From positions 983,584 through 1,047,583 of the forward strand of contig NZ_PPPV01000012.1 in the NCBI RefSeq assembly GCF_002901705.1: a stretch of 64,000 nucleotides of DNA, read 5' to 3'. The DNA is from Staphylococcus lugdunensis. GTDB lineage: Bacteria; Bacillota; Bacilli; Staphylococcales; Staphylococcaceae. Below the pieces are notes generated by a model. That model did not search any database and was not told the origin of the DNA. It worked only from the letters and a program-made list of their open reading frames with translations. The translations under genes were made by a program, and so were the position numbers. The stretch's first letter is position 1, and the number at the start of each line of letters is the position of its first letter. Shown one piece after another: positions 16,105 to 28,984 of this stretch.

Positions 16105-16463
16105 TGGAGACGGCGGGATTCGAACCCGCGTCCAGAGGTCCTGATACAAATCTTTCTACGTGTGTAGTCTATATTTCAGTTTCGCACAATGAAAGGTCAT
16201 AGACAACCAACGTTATGCTAGCTTGATTGGTATTCTTCTAAACAGACTTCAAACGGCAGTGTTTAGCATATCCTATTCAGGTTGAATCGCGTTAACAGCA
16301 CATAGGAAATGCGGTTAGGCGATGCAGAGTGCGCTTAGGCAGCTACTGCGAAATTATTGTTTGATTTGCCAGTTATTATAAACTGAATGTGTTGATGACG
16401 AAGACAACCCTCCGACACGCTTAATAAGCTCGGGGGACCCCTGTCGAATCCAAGAACGTCCCC
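16105..16463 (-). ncRNA. ssrA: Transfer-messenger RNA (tmRNA)
   Basis: Rescues ribosomes stalled on broken mRNA together with SmpB, tagging the product for degradation. The 5' end starts GGGGACG and pairs with CGTCTCC at the 3' end to form the tRNA-like acceptor stem. The T-arm GGGTTCGAATCCC is intact. The tag frame at 16335-16370 encodes GKSNNNFAVAA followed by TAA, the staphylococcal tag. The discriminator A is encoded but the CCA end is not. The 3' end is a common integration site, and an integrase remnant lies 300 bp away on that side. smpB is immediately upstream on the same strand. Confidence 0.96.
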
Positions 16464-16504
16464 GTAATGAATAATAAACAAGCATTAATTATCATATCAA
16501 AATC

Positions 16505-16541
16505 AGCCCGATTAAGCAATGACGTTGCTTAATAACGGGCT
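16505..16541 (-). terminator. smpB terminator overlapping its own stop codon
   Basis: AGCCCGTTATTAAGCAA and TTGCTTAATCGGGCT form a long stem read on the minus strand. The first arm contains the last codons and TAA of smpB (stop at 16529). A TGATTTTGAT tract follows. Confidence 0.65.
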
Positions 16542-16993
16542 TTCATCGCACGATCTACATCGCGTTTCATCGCTTTTTCTTTCAACGCTTGACGCTTATC
16601 GTATTTTTTCTTACCTCTTGCTACGCCAAGCAGTACTTTACAATGACCGTGTTTTAAATACAGTTTAAGCGGAATGATTGAGTATCCTACTTCTCTTGTA
16701 CGCTCGCCTAGTTTGATAATTTCTCGTTTGTGTAATAAGAGTTTTCTAGAGCGTAATGGATCATGATTAAAGCGATTTCCTTCTTCATATGGTGCGATGT
16801 GCATATTGTTTAAATAGATTTCTCCACGTTTTACTTGGGCATAGCTATCTTTTAAGTTAGCACTGCCACGACGTATCGATTTTATTTCGGTTCCTTGTAA
16901 GACGATGCCTGCTTCTATGGTATCTTCAATGTTGTAGTCGTGTCGTGCTTTACGATTTTCAGCTAATGTCCCTGGTGATTTCTTTTTAGCCAC
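16529..16993 (-). CDS. smpB: SsrA-binding protein SmpB
   Basis: A 154-aa partner of tmRNA that carries it to the stalled ribosome and fills the decoding site. Characteristic segments: [32 protein letters not shown], and the basic C-terminal tail [20 protein letters not shown] that becomes helical in the mRNA channel. Start GTG follows AGAGGTGATAACCA. It lies 21 bp after rnr and just ahead of ssrA, all on the same strand, so RNase R, SmpB and tmRNA, which act together in trans-translation, form one cluster. Confidence 0.97.
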   Translation of the reverse strand: MAKKKSPGTLAENRKARHDYNIEDTIEAGIVLQGTEIKSIRRGSANLKDSYAQVKRGEIYLNNMHIAPYEEGNRFNHDPLRSRKLLLHKREIIKLGERTREVGYSIIPLKLYLKHGHCKVLLGVARGKKKYDKRQALKEKAMKRDVDRAMKARY

Positions 16994-17014
16994 TGGTTAT
17001 CACCTCTTTGTTGC

Positions 17015-19390
17015 TTATTTTTTCTTTCTTCGTGACTTTTTCTTCACACTTTTATCTTTGTAAAATGGTTTGTGATTTGTTTGGCCATTTTTTTCTTTTT
17101 TGCGTGCATTTTTACCTTTGCGCTGTTTTGACTTCTTAGATTTTTTGCGACGTTGCCCATCGTTTTTTGATTTATCTAAAGCTTTGCCGCGTGTTTTAGC
17201 TTGAATGGTTTTACCTATCGCTGGACGTTGACTACTACTTTGAGATATTGGCATACCGACAATTTGGAAGTCTATCATGCGTTCGTCTACATCTACGTGG
17301 GACACTTTAACTTTGACGGTATCTCCAATTCTAAATACTTTTGCTAAGCGCTCACCAATCAATGCCATTTGACGTTCTTCAAAATGATAATAATCGTCTG
17401 TCATATTGGAAATATGGACCATGCCTTCAATTGTATTTGGTAATTCGACAAACATGCCAAAGTTGGCTACAGAACTAATAATACCTTCAAATTGATCACC
17501 GATATGTTGAATCATATACTCTGCTTTTTTAAGCTCATCGGTATCACGTTCTGCATCTATCGCACGACGCTCACGTTGAGATGTGTGCTCAGCAATTTCT
17601 GGTAATTTTTCTGCCCAATAGTGTTGTGTCTTACTGTCCATGCTATGCTCAATTAAATATTTGCGAATCAAGCGATGGACGGTTAAATCTGGATACCGAC
17701 GTATTGGTGAAGTAAAGTGTGTATAATATTCTGCCGATAAGCCAAAGTGTCCAAGGTTTACATCGTCGTAATGCGCTTGTTGCATTGAACGTAACATCAT
17801 TGTTGAGATGACCATTTGTTCCGGTCGTCCTTCTACTTCTGCTTGGATAGATTGTAGTGTAGCTGGATGAATATCTTCACCTGTACCTTTTATCATTATG
17901 CCAAAGTTCGTTATAAAGTCAAAGAACTGTCTTAGTCTTTCGGATTTTGGCTGTTCGTGTACACGATAGATAAATGGTACGTCTAAGTTACTAAAATGCT
18001 CCGCTACGGTTTCATTGGCTGCCAACATAAACGATTCTATTAGCCGTTCACCATCACCGCGTTGTCGTGTGACGACATCTGTTGGAATGCCTTCACTATT
18101 CACTAATACTTTCGCTTCGCTGATGTCAAAGTCGATTTCTCCTCGACGATGACGCATTTGAATCAAGCGTTGTGATAAGTCTTGCGCTAAATCGAGCATA
18201 GGTGTGAGGGCTTCATATTGTTGACGGACTTCTGGGTCTTTTTCAGTAATAATCTGATTTACAGCATCATATGTCATGCGATAGTCTGAATGTATCACAC
18301 TATCAAAGATGTCATGATTAACGACTTCACCACGTGCATTAATTTCCATACGGCAGCTTAATGTCAATCGGTCAACGTCTGGATTTAATGAACAAATACC
18401 GTTACTTAAACGGTGTGGAATCATAGGTATGACGCGGTCAACTAAATAGACACTTGTCCCACGATCGTAAGCTTCCTTATCTAGCTGAGAATCTTCAGTA
18501 ACGTAGTAGCTGACATCTGCAATGCTAACGGTAAGTTCGGTGTTTCCATTTTTTAATGCTTTAACACTAATGGCATCGTCAAGATCTTTTGCATCTGCAC
18601 CATCAATCGTAATCGTTAATTCATCACGTAAATCTGTACGACCTTCAATTTCAGATGGAGAAATCTCATCTGGAACAGCTTCTGCTTCTTTCAAGACTGC
18701 ATCTGGAAATTCAATTTCTATGCCATGTTGATAAATAATAGACAAGATATCAACGCCTGGATCATTTTTATGACCAAGTATAGCGGATACTTGTCCTTCT
18801 GGATTATCATGTCCATCCGCATACTTAGTAATTTGTACGAGTACTTTATGACCATCTATAGCACCTAGACTTTGCCCTTTTGGTATAAAAATATCTTGCA
18901 TAATTCGTTTGTCATCAGGAATGACAAAACCAAAATGTCTAGCTTCACTATATGTTCCCACAACTTGTGTGACCGAATGCTTTTCAATGGATTTCACTTC
19001 ACCTTCAATTTTCCCTTTATGGTCACCTTTAGATTGTTTTACTTCAACAAGCACTGTATCACCATCTAAGGCTCTGTTTATTTTTGTCGGTGGAATAAAA
19101 ATATCTTCCATATCATCATTTTCAGGTCGAAGAAAGCCAAATCCTTTTTTGTTTTGACTCAATGTTCCTTTAATCAATTTTGAGCCTAATGACTTTCCTT
19201 GCTTTCGCTGATACCTATCTGTTTTTGTACGTTCAACTAACCCCGATTGTTCTAGTTCAACAAGCACCTTTATTAAATCTCTAAATGAGTCGGCACTATT
19301 AAGACCTAAAGCATCTTGGAAATCTGACACAGACATCGGTTCGTAATCTGGTTGCTTAACGATTGCTTCAATGGATTGCTTTAAATTCAT
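17015..19390 (-). CDS. rnr: Ribonuclease R
   Basis: A 3'-5' exoribonuclease that degrades structured RNA, including non-stop mRNA released by tmRNA. Domain order: N-terminal winged helix (about 1-60), cold-shock RNA-binding domains (about 70-215), RNB catalytic domain (about 240-570) with the Asp cluster DAKDLDDAIS and the motif FTSPIRRYPDLTVHRLI, S1 domain (about 620-700, FEGIISSVANFGMFVELPN) and a Lys-rich tail. I take ATG 19390 (791 aa), 7 bases after AAGGAGG; an in-frame upstream start would precede the ribosome binding site. Directly downstream of est and upstream of smpB. Confidence 0.95.
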   Translation of the reverse strand: MNLKQSIEAIVKQPDYEPMSVSDFQDALGLNSADSFRDLIKVLVELEQSGLVERTKTDRYQRKQGKSLGSKLIKGTLSQNKKGFGFLRPENDDMEDIFIPPTKINRALDGDTVLVEVKQSKGDHKGKIEGEVKSIEKHSVTQVVGTYSEARHFGFVIPDDKRIMQDIFIPKGQSLGAIDGHKVLVQITKYADGHDNPEGQVSAILGHKNDPGVDILSIIYQHGIEIEFPDAVLKEAEAVPDEISPSEIEGRTDLRDELTITIDGADAKDLDDAISVKALKNGNTELTVSIADVSYYVTEDSQLDKEAYDRGTSVYLVDRVIPMIPHRLSNGICSLNPDVDRLTLSCRMEINARGEVVNHDIFDSVIHSDYRMTYDAVNQIITEKDPEVRQQYEALTPMLDLAQDLSQRLIQMRHRRGEIDFDISEAKVLVNSEGIPTDVVTRQRGDGERLIESFMLAANETVAEHFSNLDVPFIYRVHEQPKSERLRQFFDFITNFGIMIKGTGEDIHPATLQSIQAEVEGRPEQMVISTMMLRSMQQAHYDDVNLGHFGLSAEYYTHFTSPIRRYPDLTVHRLIRKYLIEHSMDSKTQHYWAEKLPEIAEHTSQRERRAIDAERDTDELKKAEYMIQHIGDQFEGIISSVANFGMFVELPNTIEGMVHISNMTDDYYHFEERQMALIGERLAKVFRIGDTVKVKVSHVDVDERMIDFQIVGMPISQSSSQRPAIGKTIQAKTRGKALDKSKNDGQRRKKSKKSKQRKGKNARKKEKNGQTNHKPFYKDKSVKKKSRRKKK

Positions 19391-19430
19391 CATGCCCCTC
19401 CTTTCTATATTCATTTCTATTGTTTATTCC

Positions 19431-20171
19431 TTACTCTGACCATTCTAACGTATTTAAAAAGTCATTAATGTCATCAAAAACTTGTTCTTTTTCTTTATCA
19501 ATCGTAATGACGTGACCTGAATTGGCATACCATTTAATGTCTTTTTGTTCTGAATCAACATGGTCATATATATAATTGGCTGATTGAGGATCAATCATCT
19601 CATCATGTTCTGCTTGTATAACCAAAATGGGATCCAGCACCTCTTCGACAACATCTCGAACTTCACTTAATGTCGCACTTAGCTCTTTTAATGTCTCAGT
19701 TGGGTGAAAGTTTTCCATTTCTTGATCAATCGTTGCTTGATCTTTTCCTTCATATTTTTTGAAGTTGCGTGCATATTCAAGGAAACCATCGTATATTGTT
19801 CCTTCAGTCTTACCTTCCATAGGAGCACACATCGTTACAATACCCTTTACATCTCGATTTAAGCTTAATTTTAGTGCAAAAACACCGCCTAGAGATAATC
19901 CAGCAACGACAATATCGTCATAGCCTTTTTCTTTAAGAAAATCATAACCATCTAATGCATCTTTAAACCAGACATGTGGGCTTGATTTTAAAATTTCTTC
20001 TGGCGGAGCCGCATGACCTTCATATTGAGGCGCGTAAGAGGTGATTCCCTTTTTCTGTAAATAACGCCCTAGTTGTCTTACATCTGAAGAATTTCCTGTG
20101 AAACCATGAAGCAGTAAGACAGCACGGGGGCCTTCTTCAAAAAAGAATGGTTGGGGTAGTTTAATTTGCAT
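19431..20171 (-). CDS. est: Carboxylesterase (monoacylglycerol-lipase-like alpha/beta hydrolase)
   Basis: A 246-aa cytoplasmic serine hydrolase acting on short-chain esters. Oxyanion region LLLHGFTGNSSD, nucleophile elbow VAGLSLGGVF (Ser94), acid EHDEMIDPQ and His GHVITIDKE complete the catalytic triad. Start ATG 20171 (MQIKLPQPFFFEEG) lies after GGAGAGATGTTGTT and matches the usual length; the longer in-frame start adds an unrelated basic extension. It sits between secG and rnr on the same strand, 41 bp ahead of rnr; a terminator after secG separates it from that gene. Confidence 0.93.
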   Translation of the reverse strand: MQIKLPQPFFFEEGPRAVLLLHGFTGNSSDVRQLGRYLQKKGITSYAPQYEGHAAPPEEILKSSPHVWFKDALDGYDFLKEKGYDDIVVAGLSLGGVFALKLSLNRDVKGIVTMCAPMEGKTEGTIYDGFLEYARNFKKYEGKDQATIDQEMENFHPTETLKELSATLSEVRDVVEEVLDPILVIQAEHDEMIDPQSANYIYDHVDSEQKDIKWYANSGHVITIDKEKEQVFDDINDFLNTLEWSE

Positions 20172-20293
20172 AACAACATCTCTCCTATTTCTAAACATAA
20201 CTATTTTATATTATTACATGTCTTTAAAGGCGACATTATTTTCCTATTTATTGTGTACTTTAACAGTCACATACACTTATTATAATTAAAAAA

Positions 20294-20317
20294 GCCCGAC
20301 ATTTATATCGTCGGACC
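20294..20317 (-). terminator. secG terminator
   Basis: On the minus strand GGTCCGACGATATAAATGTC closes on GGGC and is followed by TTTTTT directly after the secG stop. Confidence 0.75.
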
Positions 20318-20551
20318 TTATAATTGGAAATAACTTATGCCAATCAATATGATAAAGAATATGATTGCTAAAATAATTGTTAATCTATGCAAAAATAAAT
20401 CGATGCCACGTTGTTTTTGCTTACCAAATAACTGTTCTGCGCCACCACTAATAGCACCTGAAAGTACATTACTTTTACCTTCTTGGAGTAATACAACAGT
20501 TACTAATGCAATACAATCAATGATTAATAGTGCGATTAAAAATGTATGCAT
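20318..20551 (-). CDS. secG: Preprotein translocase subunit SecG
   Basis: A 77-aa membrane protein of the SecYEG channel that assists SecA-driven export. Two hydrophobic segments ([18 protein letters not shown] and [19 protein letters not shown]) flank the conserved loop [20 protein letters not shown]. Start ATG follows GGAGGACAATTTTC. A terminator follows at once. The rnr-smpB-ssrA cluster follows est downstream, as in other Firmicutes. Confidence 0.95.
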   Translation of the reverse strand: MHTFLIALLIIDCIALVTVVLLQEGKSNVLSGAISGGAEQLFGKQKQRGIDLFLHRLTIILAIIFFIILIGISYFQL

Positions 20552-20620
20552 GAAAATTGTCCTCCATTCATTATATACGAACTGAATTATATCACAGAAC
20601 GCTTGTTTATATCAAATCTA

Positions 20621-21082
20621 CTAACGATTAAATGTACTTTTACGTTTAATCGAGATAACGAGCATATACAATGCTAGTGCTAAAGAACCAATAATTACTA
20701 TAAGAATTGGTAATGCATACATGAATGAATGTGCTGTAGTGATGCCTTTTATCACTAGTGAAATATTGATTAAGGTAAAAATGGCATTTGACACGAAAAC
20801 GGCAAACATAAACCACCATAAGTACATATGTCTATTCCAAAATGCAATTACACCTGCTAAATAAGCTAAAATATACATAATCCCCGTATATCTAAAGCCA
20901 TTTAATAAATTATGTGCGACAGCATCTGATGTTTTCTGACCTGCAAAAGCAAGTAGCGCTTTAGCTGTAGCCATATCCAATGCGACAAAATTATGGAACA
21001 CTAATAAGAAGCTGAACACAAATGAACTGATTGCAATTAAGTTGCCTGTCCGCTTTTCTCTTACTTGAGTTTGTTTTTCCAT
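20621..21082 (-). CDS. Conserved four-TM membrane protein of unknown function
   Basis: A 153-aa protein with four hydrophobic segments (around residues 18-36, 68-88, 90-112 and 122-146) and short loops. I take ATG 21082 (MEKQTQVREKRTG), 7 bases after AAAGGAG; the longer in-frame starts overlap that site. The stretch NGFRYTGIMYILAYLAGVIA is well formed for a membrane helix. It lies between eno and secG on the same strand with a repeat copy upstream. A gene in this position is present in S. aureus; its role is unknown. Confidence 0.75.
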   Translation of the reverse strand: MEKQTQVREKRTGNLIAISSFVFSFLLVFHNFVALDMATAKALLAFAGQKTSDAVAHNLLNGFRYTGIMYILAYLAGVIAFWNRHMYLWWFMFAVFVSNAIFTLINISLVIKGITTAHSFMYALPILIVIIGSLALALYMLVISIKRKSTFNR

Positions 21083-21172
21083 CATGTAACTCCTTTTAAT
21101 CAATTCAAATCTTATTATATCAGTTTCACTACTATGTTAACATTACCGTTCCAGCTTTTTATATAAAAAATA

Positions 21173-21337
21173 GAACAGGATTGAAAGCGAGATAGCCTTC
21201 ATTATGAATTCGTAGTCCTGTCCCGGCAAGGTTGAACAGGATTGAAAAAGCTTGGTATCAGCGTATTTTCAATCCAGTCAATTACTGCCAATATATAGTT
21301 ATGAGCCTGGAACAAAAATAATGTTCCAGACTCATAA
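21173..21337 (+). repeat. Dispersed double-hairpin intergenic element, copy 4 (variant 5' end)
   Basis: The second hairpin and tail are standard (CCCGGCAAGGTTGAACAGG, closing TTTCAATCCAGTCAATT). The first hairpin is altered: GAACAGGATTG and AAGCGAGATAG replace the usual GAGCGGGACAG. The distal part ATGTTCCAGACTC forms an extra stem with GAGCCTGGAACA. It lies just downstream of eno. Confidence 0.82.
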
Positions 21338-21372
21338 TTATTAGCGTGAACTTTTATTGCATTTTTTGATAA

Positions 21373-22701
<1,329 letters not shown>

Positions 22702-22821
22702 TTACTTTAATCTAAAGCTATTATAGCTTGATTTGAATAATTAATAAAATAATTTCATATATTAGCAGACAAGCTGCATGTCATCATTGCGCATCAATGA
22801 TTTCACCATTAAACAATGTTT

Positions 22822-24342
22822 TTAGTCATGTTTAATGAGTGATTCGCCTGTCATTTCTTCTGGTTGCGTTACATTCAATAAATCTAACAATGTTGGCGCT
22901 AAATCACCAAGACGGCCAGTTTTCCGTAATTCTACGCCTTCTTTAGTGACGATTACTGGAACTGGGTTTGTGGTATGTGTCGTCATCGGTTGATCATCAT
23001 CCGTTAATACTTCATCTGAGTTACCATGATCAGCTGTAATAATGGCATAGCCGTTCATTTCTAAGATTTTATCAACGACTTCACCTAAACAATCATCTAC
23101 CGCTTCAATTGCTTTGATTGTTGGCGCTAACATACCACTATGTCCAACCATATCGGGATTAGCAAAGTTTAAGATAATTAAATCTAAATCGCCTTTATCC
23201 AACTCTTCAAGTAAAGCATCTTTAACTTCATAAGCACTCATTTCAGGTTTCAAGTCATATGTTGCTACTTTTGGAGAATCGATTAAACGACGACGTTCAC
23301 CTTCAAATTCTTCATTTCTACCACCACTCATGAAATAAGTGACGTGTGGATACTTTTCTGTTTCGGCAATACGCAATTGCTTTAATTGGTTATCTTGAGC
23401 TACTTGACCAATTGTATTAGTTAAATCAACCTTTTCAAAGACAATTTCAGCATCAATGTGATCATTATATTTCGTGAATGTGGCATAGAATAAATCTTTG
23501 ACTTGTTCTACTTTAAAGCCACCAAAAGCTTTGTTTGTAAATATTTCTGATAATTGAGCTGCACGGTCTGGACGGAAGTTAAAGAAAATTACCGCATCGC
23601 CATCATTGACTCCTTCATTTTGACCTTCAATAATAAATGGTTCTACAAATTCATCGGTTAAATCTTTAGCATAGTTAGATTCTACACCTTCTTCGGCTGA
23701 AGCAAATTGGGGTCCTTCAAAAGCACGTATTGCGTTATATGCTTTTTGCTCACGATCCCAACGTTTGTCTCTATCCATAGCATAATAGCGACCTGAAACA
23801 GAGGCGAACTGTCCAATACCTAGTTCTTTAAATTTATCTTCGGTTTCAGCAATATATTTTAATGCTGATTTTTGATCTACGTCACGACCATCTAAGAACG
23901 CATGGACATAAACTTTGTCTATGCCACGTTGTTTTGCTAACTCTAATAATGCAAATAGGTGTTTATAGTGACTATGCACACCGCCATCAGAGAGCAAGCC
24001 AAAAACATGTAAAGTAGATTGATGATCTTTGACATGTTGAATCGCATTGTTCAAGACATCATTATCAAAGAAGTCTCCTTCTTCAATTGCTTTATTAATA
24101 CGCGTTAAACTTTGATACACGATTCTTCCTGCACCAATATTCATATGCCCGACTTCGGAATTACCCATTTGGCCTGGAGGTAAACCTACATCTAGACCAC
24201 TTGCTTCAATTTGCGTTGTAGGATACTTATTATAATATCTATCGAAATTAGGTTTGTTGGCTTGCTTAACAGCATTACCGTGTTCTTCCTCACGATTTGC
24301 AAAGCCATCTAAAATAATTAATGCAGTAGGTTGTTTCGCCAT
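22822..24342 (-). CDS. gpmI: 2,3-bisphosphoglycerate-independent phosphoglycerate mutase
   Basis: Manganese enzyme interconverting 3- and 2-phosphoglycerate. The 506-aa length is standard. The phosphoserine is Ser62 in [17 protein letters not shown]. Other metal-site motifs are [18 protein letters not shown], and the C-terminal [11 protein letters not shown] and TADHGNSDE. It starts 2 bases after the tpiA stop, so the two are tightly coupled. Part of the glycolytic cluster gapA-pgk-tpiA-gpmI-eno. Confidence 0.97.
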   Translation of the reverse strand: MAKQPTALIILDGFANREEEHGNAVKQANKPNFDRYYNKYPTTQIEASGLDVGLPPGQMGNSEVGHMNIGAGRIVYQSLTRINKAIEEGDFFDNDVLNNAIQHVKDHQSTLHVFGLLSDGGVHSHYKHLFALLELAKQRGIDKVYVHAFLDGRDVDQKSALKYIAETEDKFKELGIGQFASVSGRYYAMDRDKRWDREQKAYNAIRAFEGPQFASAEEGVESNYAKDLTDEFVEPFIIEGQNEGVNDGDAVIFFNFRPDRAAQLSEIFTNKAFGGFKVEQVKDLFYATFTKYNDHIDAEIVFEKVDLTNTIGQVAQDNQLKQLRIAETEKYPHVTYFMSGGRNEEFEGERRRLIDSPKVATYDLKPEMSAYEVKDALLEELDKGDLDLIILNFANPDMVGHSGMLAPTIKAIEAVDDCLGEVVDKILEMNGYAIITADHGNSDEVLTDDDQPMTTHTTNPVPVIVTKEGVELRKTGRLGDLAPTLLDLLNVTQPEEMTGESLIKHD

Positions 24343-24344
24343 TA

Positions 24345-25124
<780 letters not shown>

Positions 25125-25231
25125 TTAAATTCTAAAGGTTAAAGGCGCATGACTTAAACTAATAACTCAGTACATGGAATAAGCCACCGCACTTTATATG
25201 TTAGCCAATAAATCAATTTCTGACGACAATT

Positions 25232-26422
25232 TTATTTATTATTAATTGCTTTGATACCTGGTAGTTCTTTACCTTCAAGATATTCTAATGAAGCACCGCC
25301 ACCAGTAGAGATATGTGTAAAGTCATCAGCAAATCCTAATGAAATTGCAGCTGCAGCTGAATCTCCACCACCAATAATTGTAATGGCATCGTCTAATGCT
25401 GCAATTGATTTATAAACGCCAATGGTACCTTGAGCAAAATTACTGAATTCGAAGACACCCATTGGTCCATTCCAAACTACTGTATGTGCACCTTGTAATT
25501 CTTTGTTGAACAATTCAACCGTTTTTGGTCCAACATCTAATGCTTCCTGGTCAGCTGGAATTTGATCAATAGCTACTTCAGTAATTGCTGCATCATTAGA
25601 GAATTCTGCAGCTACCTTTGCATCAACTGGTAAAATAATTTGATCTCCATTAGACGCCAATAATTCTTTGGCGAAATCAATTTTATCTTCTTCTAATAAT
25701 GATTTTCCTATTTCGTGACCTTGCGCTTTAATAAATGTATATGCCATACCACCACCGATAAGAATTTTATCAGCAATGTTGACTAAGTTTTTAATAACAC
25801 CGATTTTATCTGAAACTTTAGCACCACCAAGAATGGCTACAACAGGTTTATGAGGGTCATTTACAACGCCACCAATGAATTTAATTTCTTTTTCCATTAA
25901 ATAACCTGCTGCTGTTTCTAAGTGAGTAGAAATTCCTACATTTGAAGCATGCTCACGGTGTGCTGTACCGAATGCATCATTTACGAATACATCTCCTAAT
26001 GAAGCCCAATATTTACCTAATTCAGGATCGTTCTTAGATTCTTTTTTGCCATCTAAGTCTTCAAAACGCGTATTTTCTACTAATAATACGTCGCCTTCTT
26101 TTAAATTTTTAATAGCTGATTCTAATTTTTCACCGCGAGTTTCAGGTACAAATATAACTTCTTGCCCCAATTTTTCTGATAAAGCTTCAGCAACGGGTTT
26201 TAATGTTAATCCAGCTTTATCACTCTCTTGTTTTACTTTTCCTAAATGAGAGAATAAAACTAATTTGCCACCTTGCTCAATGATGTATTTAATTGTCGGT
26301 AAAGCTTGAACAATTCGGTTGTCGTTTGTAATTTTTCCATCTTTAAGTGGAACGTTAAAGTCTGCGCGTTCTAGAACTGTTTTACCTTTTAAATCTAAAT
26401 CAGAAACAATTTTCTTTGCCAT
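25232..26422 (-). CDS. pgk: Phosphoglycerate kinase
   Basis: Transfers phosphate from 1,3-bisphosphoglycerate to ADP. The 396-aa monomer has the N-domain substrate loop [13 protein letters not shown], the HLGK helix region ([10 protein letters not shown]), the nucleotide-binding C-domain [21 protein letters not shown] and the closing GGGDSAAA and STGGGASLE motifs. A good ribosome binding site (AAAGGAGG) precedes ATG. A hairpin at 26456-26491 lies between gapA and pgk and may partly terminate, favouring gapA mRNA. Confidence 0.97.
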   Translation of the reverse strand: MAKKIVSDLDLKGKTVLERADFNVPLKDGKITNDNRIVQALPTIKYIIEQGGKLVLFSHLGKVKQESDKAGLTLKPVAEALSEKLGQEVIFVPETRGEKLESAIKNLKEGDVLLVENTRFEDLDGKKESKNDPELGKYWASLGDVFVNDAFGTAHREHASNVGISTHLETAAGYLMEKEIKFIGGVVNDPHKPVVAILGGAKVSDKIGVIKNLVNIADKILIGGGMAYTFIKAQGHEIGKSLLEEDKIDFAKELLASNGDQIILPVDAKVAAEFSNDAAITEVAIDQIPADQEALDVGPKTVELFNKELQGAHTVVWNGPMGVFEFSNFAQGTIGVYKSIAALDDAITIIGGGDSAAAAISLGFADDFTHISTGGGASLEYLEGKELPGIKAINNK

Positions 26423-26455
26423 TATAATTTCCTCCTTTTACTAGGAACACTCATA

Positions 26456-26491
26456 TAAAAATAAGCGGAGAAGCGTTTGTGCTCCCCGCTT
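26456..26491 (-). terminator. Hairpin between gapA and pgk
   Basis: On the minus strand TAAGCGGGGAG pairs with CTTCTCCGCTTA and is followed by TTTTTAT. It may act as a partial terminator or a processing site that raises gapA expression over the downstream genes. Confidence 0.65.
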
Positions 26492-26554
26492 ACTCATAAG
26501 CTTATCTTTATTATTTATCAGTACAGAGCACTCGTCAAATAACTATGCTACAAA

Positions 26555-27580
<1,026 letters not shown>

Positions 27581-27612
27581 TTAAAATGATATTTAAAAAG
27601 TCAAATAACTTT

Positions 27613-28632
27613 TTATTCCTTATTTAATATTACCTTTGCGGCTTCCTCATCTGTGATAAGGACTGTGTTGTCTGGCGCAATACTGAGATAAGCTTTAATA
27701 GCTTGCCCTTTCGATTTGCCACCAGCTACTGCAAATATAAATTCCTTTGATTCTAGGTCTTCGAGTTGTAGTCCAATTGTTTTAACTTTATGCACTACTT
27801 GACCATAAGCATCAAAATAATAACCAAATGCCTCGGCTACGGCATGGTGATGTTGAAGTTTTTCAACAACCTCTTTAGAGGAATGACGTCTATGCGCCAT
27901 TTTCAGCGCATCACCGATACCGTGTATTGTAATATTTGCTTGCTTAATTTTGTCTAATGTATGAATGACAGACGGTTCCATCATCAACGTATTATAAGTT
28001 GTTTCACTCACATTATCTGGCACATACAATGAAGTGTAATAACCACCTGTTTGTTGTGCCATGCTTGCTGAAATGGTGTTTGCTTGATAGACCATATTTT
28101 CTCCTAGGCCCCCACGCGCTGGAACAAAGAAGACATTGAAAGGTAGTAAATGCATCGCTTCACTGACACGAGCCATTGTGGATCCGCCAGTAACAGATAC
28201 AATTGCATCTTCATAAAGTATACCTTCAAGTAACTGTCCAGCTTGTCTACCCATTTCTGCTTTTACCGTTTCGGTAGTGTCAGAATTACCCGGTATAACA
28301 TGAACTTCTTTCAAATTATAAATCTCTCTAATTTGCTGTGCCATCTGATGATCATCTGAATAAACATTAAAATAATCATTGAGATATTCAACAACCATTT
28401 TACCTTCTTCAGTAATTTCCATACCTGTTGTCTTAACTCGTATCAGTTCTTGCTTTTTTAACATATCCGTTTCAGCTCTCAATACACGTTCTGTCATGTC
28501 CATGTATTCACTTAAACTACGTCGACCTACAGGTTGGTTTTTAGAGATAGTAGTTAAGATAGAAAACCGACGATACATTTTATCAACAAGGTCAGGTATG
28601 AGCTTTTGTTGAACTTTCATCAAGTCTTTCAC
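27613..28632 (-). CDS. gapR: Central glycolytic genes regulator (CggR/GapR, SorC family)
   Basis: A 339-aa repressor of its own operon; family members are released by fructose-1,6-bisphosphate. Residues about 1-85 form the helix-turn-helix domain (RRSLSEYMDMTERVLRAETD), and the rest is the sugar-isomerase-like effector domain with VTGGSTMARVSEAM, FVPARGGLGE and FAVAGGKSKGQAI. Start GTG follows GGAGGAAGGTAGTA. A palindromic operator lies about 70 bp upstream. It heads the glycolytic cluster. Confidence 0.95.
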   Translation of the reverse strand: MKDLMKVQQKLIPDLVDKMYRRFSILTTISKNQPVGRRSLSEYMDMTERVLRAETDMLKKQELIRVKTTGMEITEEGKMVVEYLNDYFNVYSDDHQMAQQIREIYNLKEVHVIPGNSDTTETVKAEMGRQAGQLLEGILYEDAIVSVTGGSTMARVSEAMHLLPFNVFFVPARGGLGENMVYQANTISASMAQQTGGYYTSLYVPDNVSETTYNTLMMEPSVIHTLDKIKQANITIHGIGDALKMAHRRHSSKEVVEKLQHHHAVAEAFGYYFDAYGQVVHKVKTIGLQLEDLESKEFIFAVAGGKSKGQAIKAYLSIAPDNTVLITDEEAAKVILNKE

Positions 28633-28700
28633 TACTACCTTCCTCCTCTTTTTATAAAAAAGGTAATGAGTAGAAATTATAACTAGGTTTGACGTTTATA

Positions 28701-28714
28701 GTCCCACGCGGGAC
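28701..28714. promoter_or_regulatory. CggR/GapR operator
   Basis: GTCCCACGCGGGAC is an interrupted palindrome (GTCCC-ACGC-GGGAC) 69 bp ahead of the gapR start. It matches the GGGAC/GTCCC half-site logic of CggR operators in Bacillus. Confidence 0.75.
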
Positions 28715-28936
28715 AAAATCTAACCTTTCTACACTGCAATAGTACTATGTGATGTTTAAAAATGCAAGACATTTGACCGACTTTTTTAAATTTAATTGCG
28801 AAAAATTATCAATAGTCTGACTATTAAACGACTTTCCTTTTAATACTTGTATTTTCTTACCCTGATACACCAATGATAATCGTCTACGTACGAGATGTAA
28901 GCTATAAATTTTGTGCCTAAAATGCTTCATAGATAA

Positions 28937-28981
28937 AAAATCAGCAAACTAGTCGCTTATATGACTAGCTTGCTGATTTTA
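28937..28981 (-). terminator. Strong terminator after the Gln/Thr-rich membrane protein gene
   Basis: AAAATCAGCAA-ACTAGTC and GACTAGC-TTGCTGATTTT form a long stem with T-runs on both strands. It closes the gene ending at 28985 and insulates the gapR promoter. Confidence 0.75.
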
Positions 28982-28984
28982 TCT

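Noticed and set aside
1..16105. Intact prophage or pathogenicity island
   Set aside because: Only an integrase relic and one cargo-like small gene remain. There are no structural, replication, terminase or ppi/cpm-type genes, and no second attachment site was noticed.
15853..16149. 98-aa minus-strand frame overlapping the tmRNA 3' end
   Set aside because: It runs through the tmRNA acceptor and terminator and is the shadow of the 76-aa gene; no start signal.
28745..28930. 61-aa minus-strand frame between gapR and its upstream neighbour
   Set aside because: No ribosome binding site, it begins right after a strong terminator, and composition (scattered Arg, His, Ser) is not protein-like. It overlaps the gapR promoter side.
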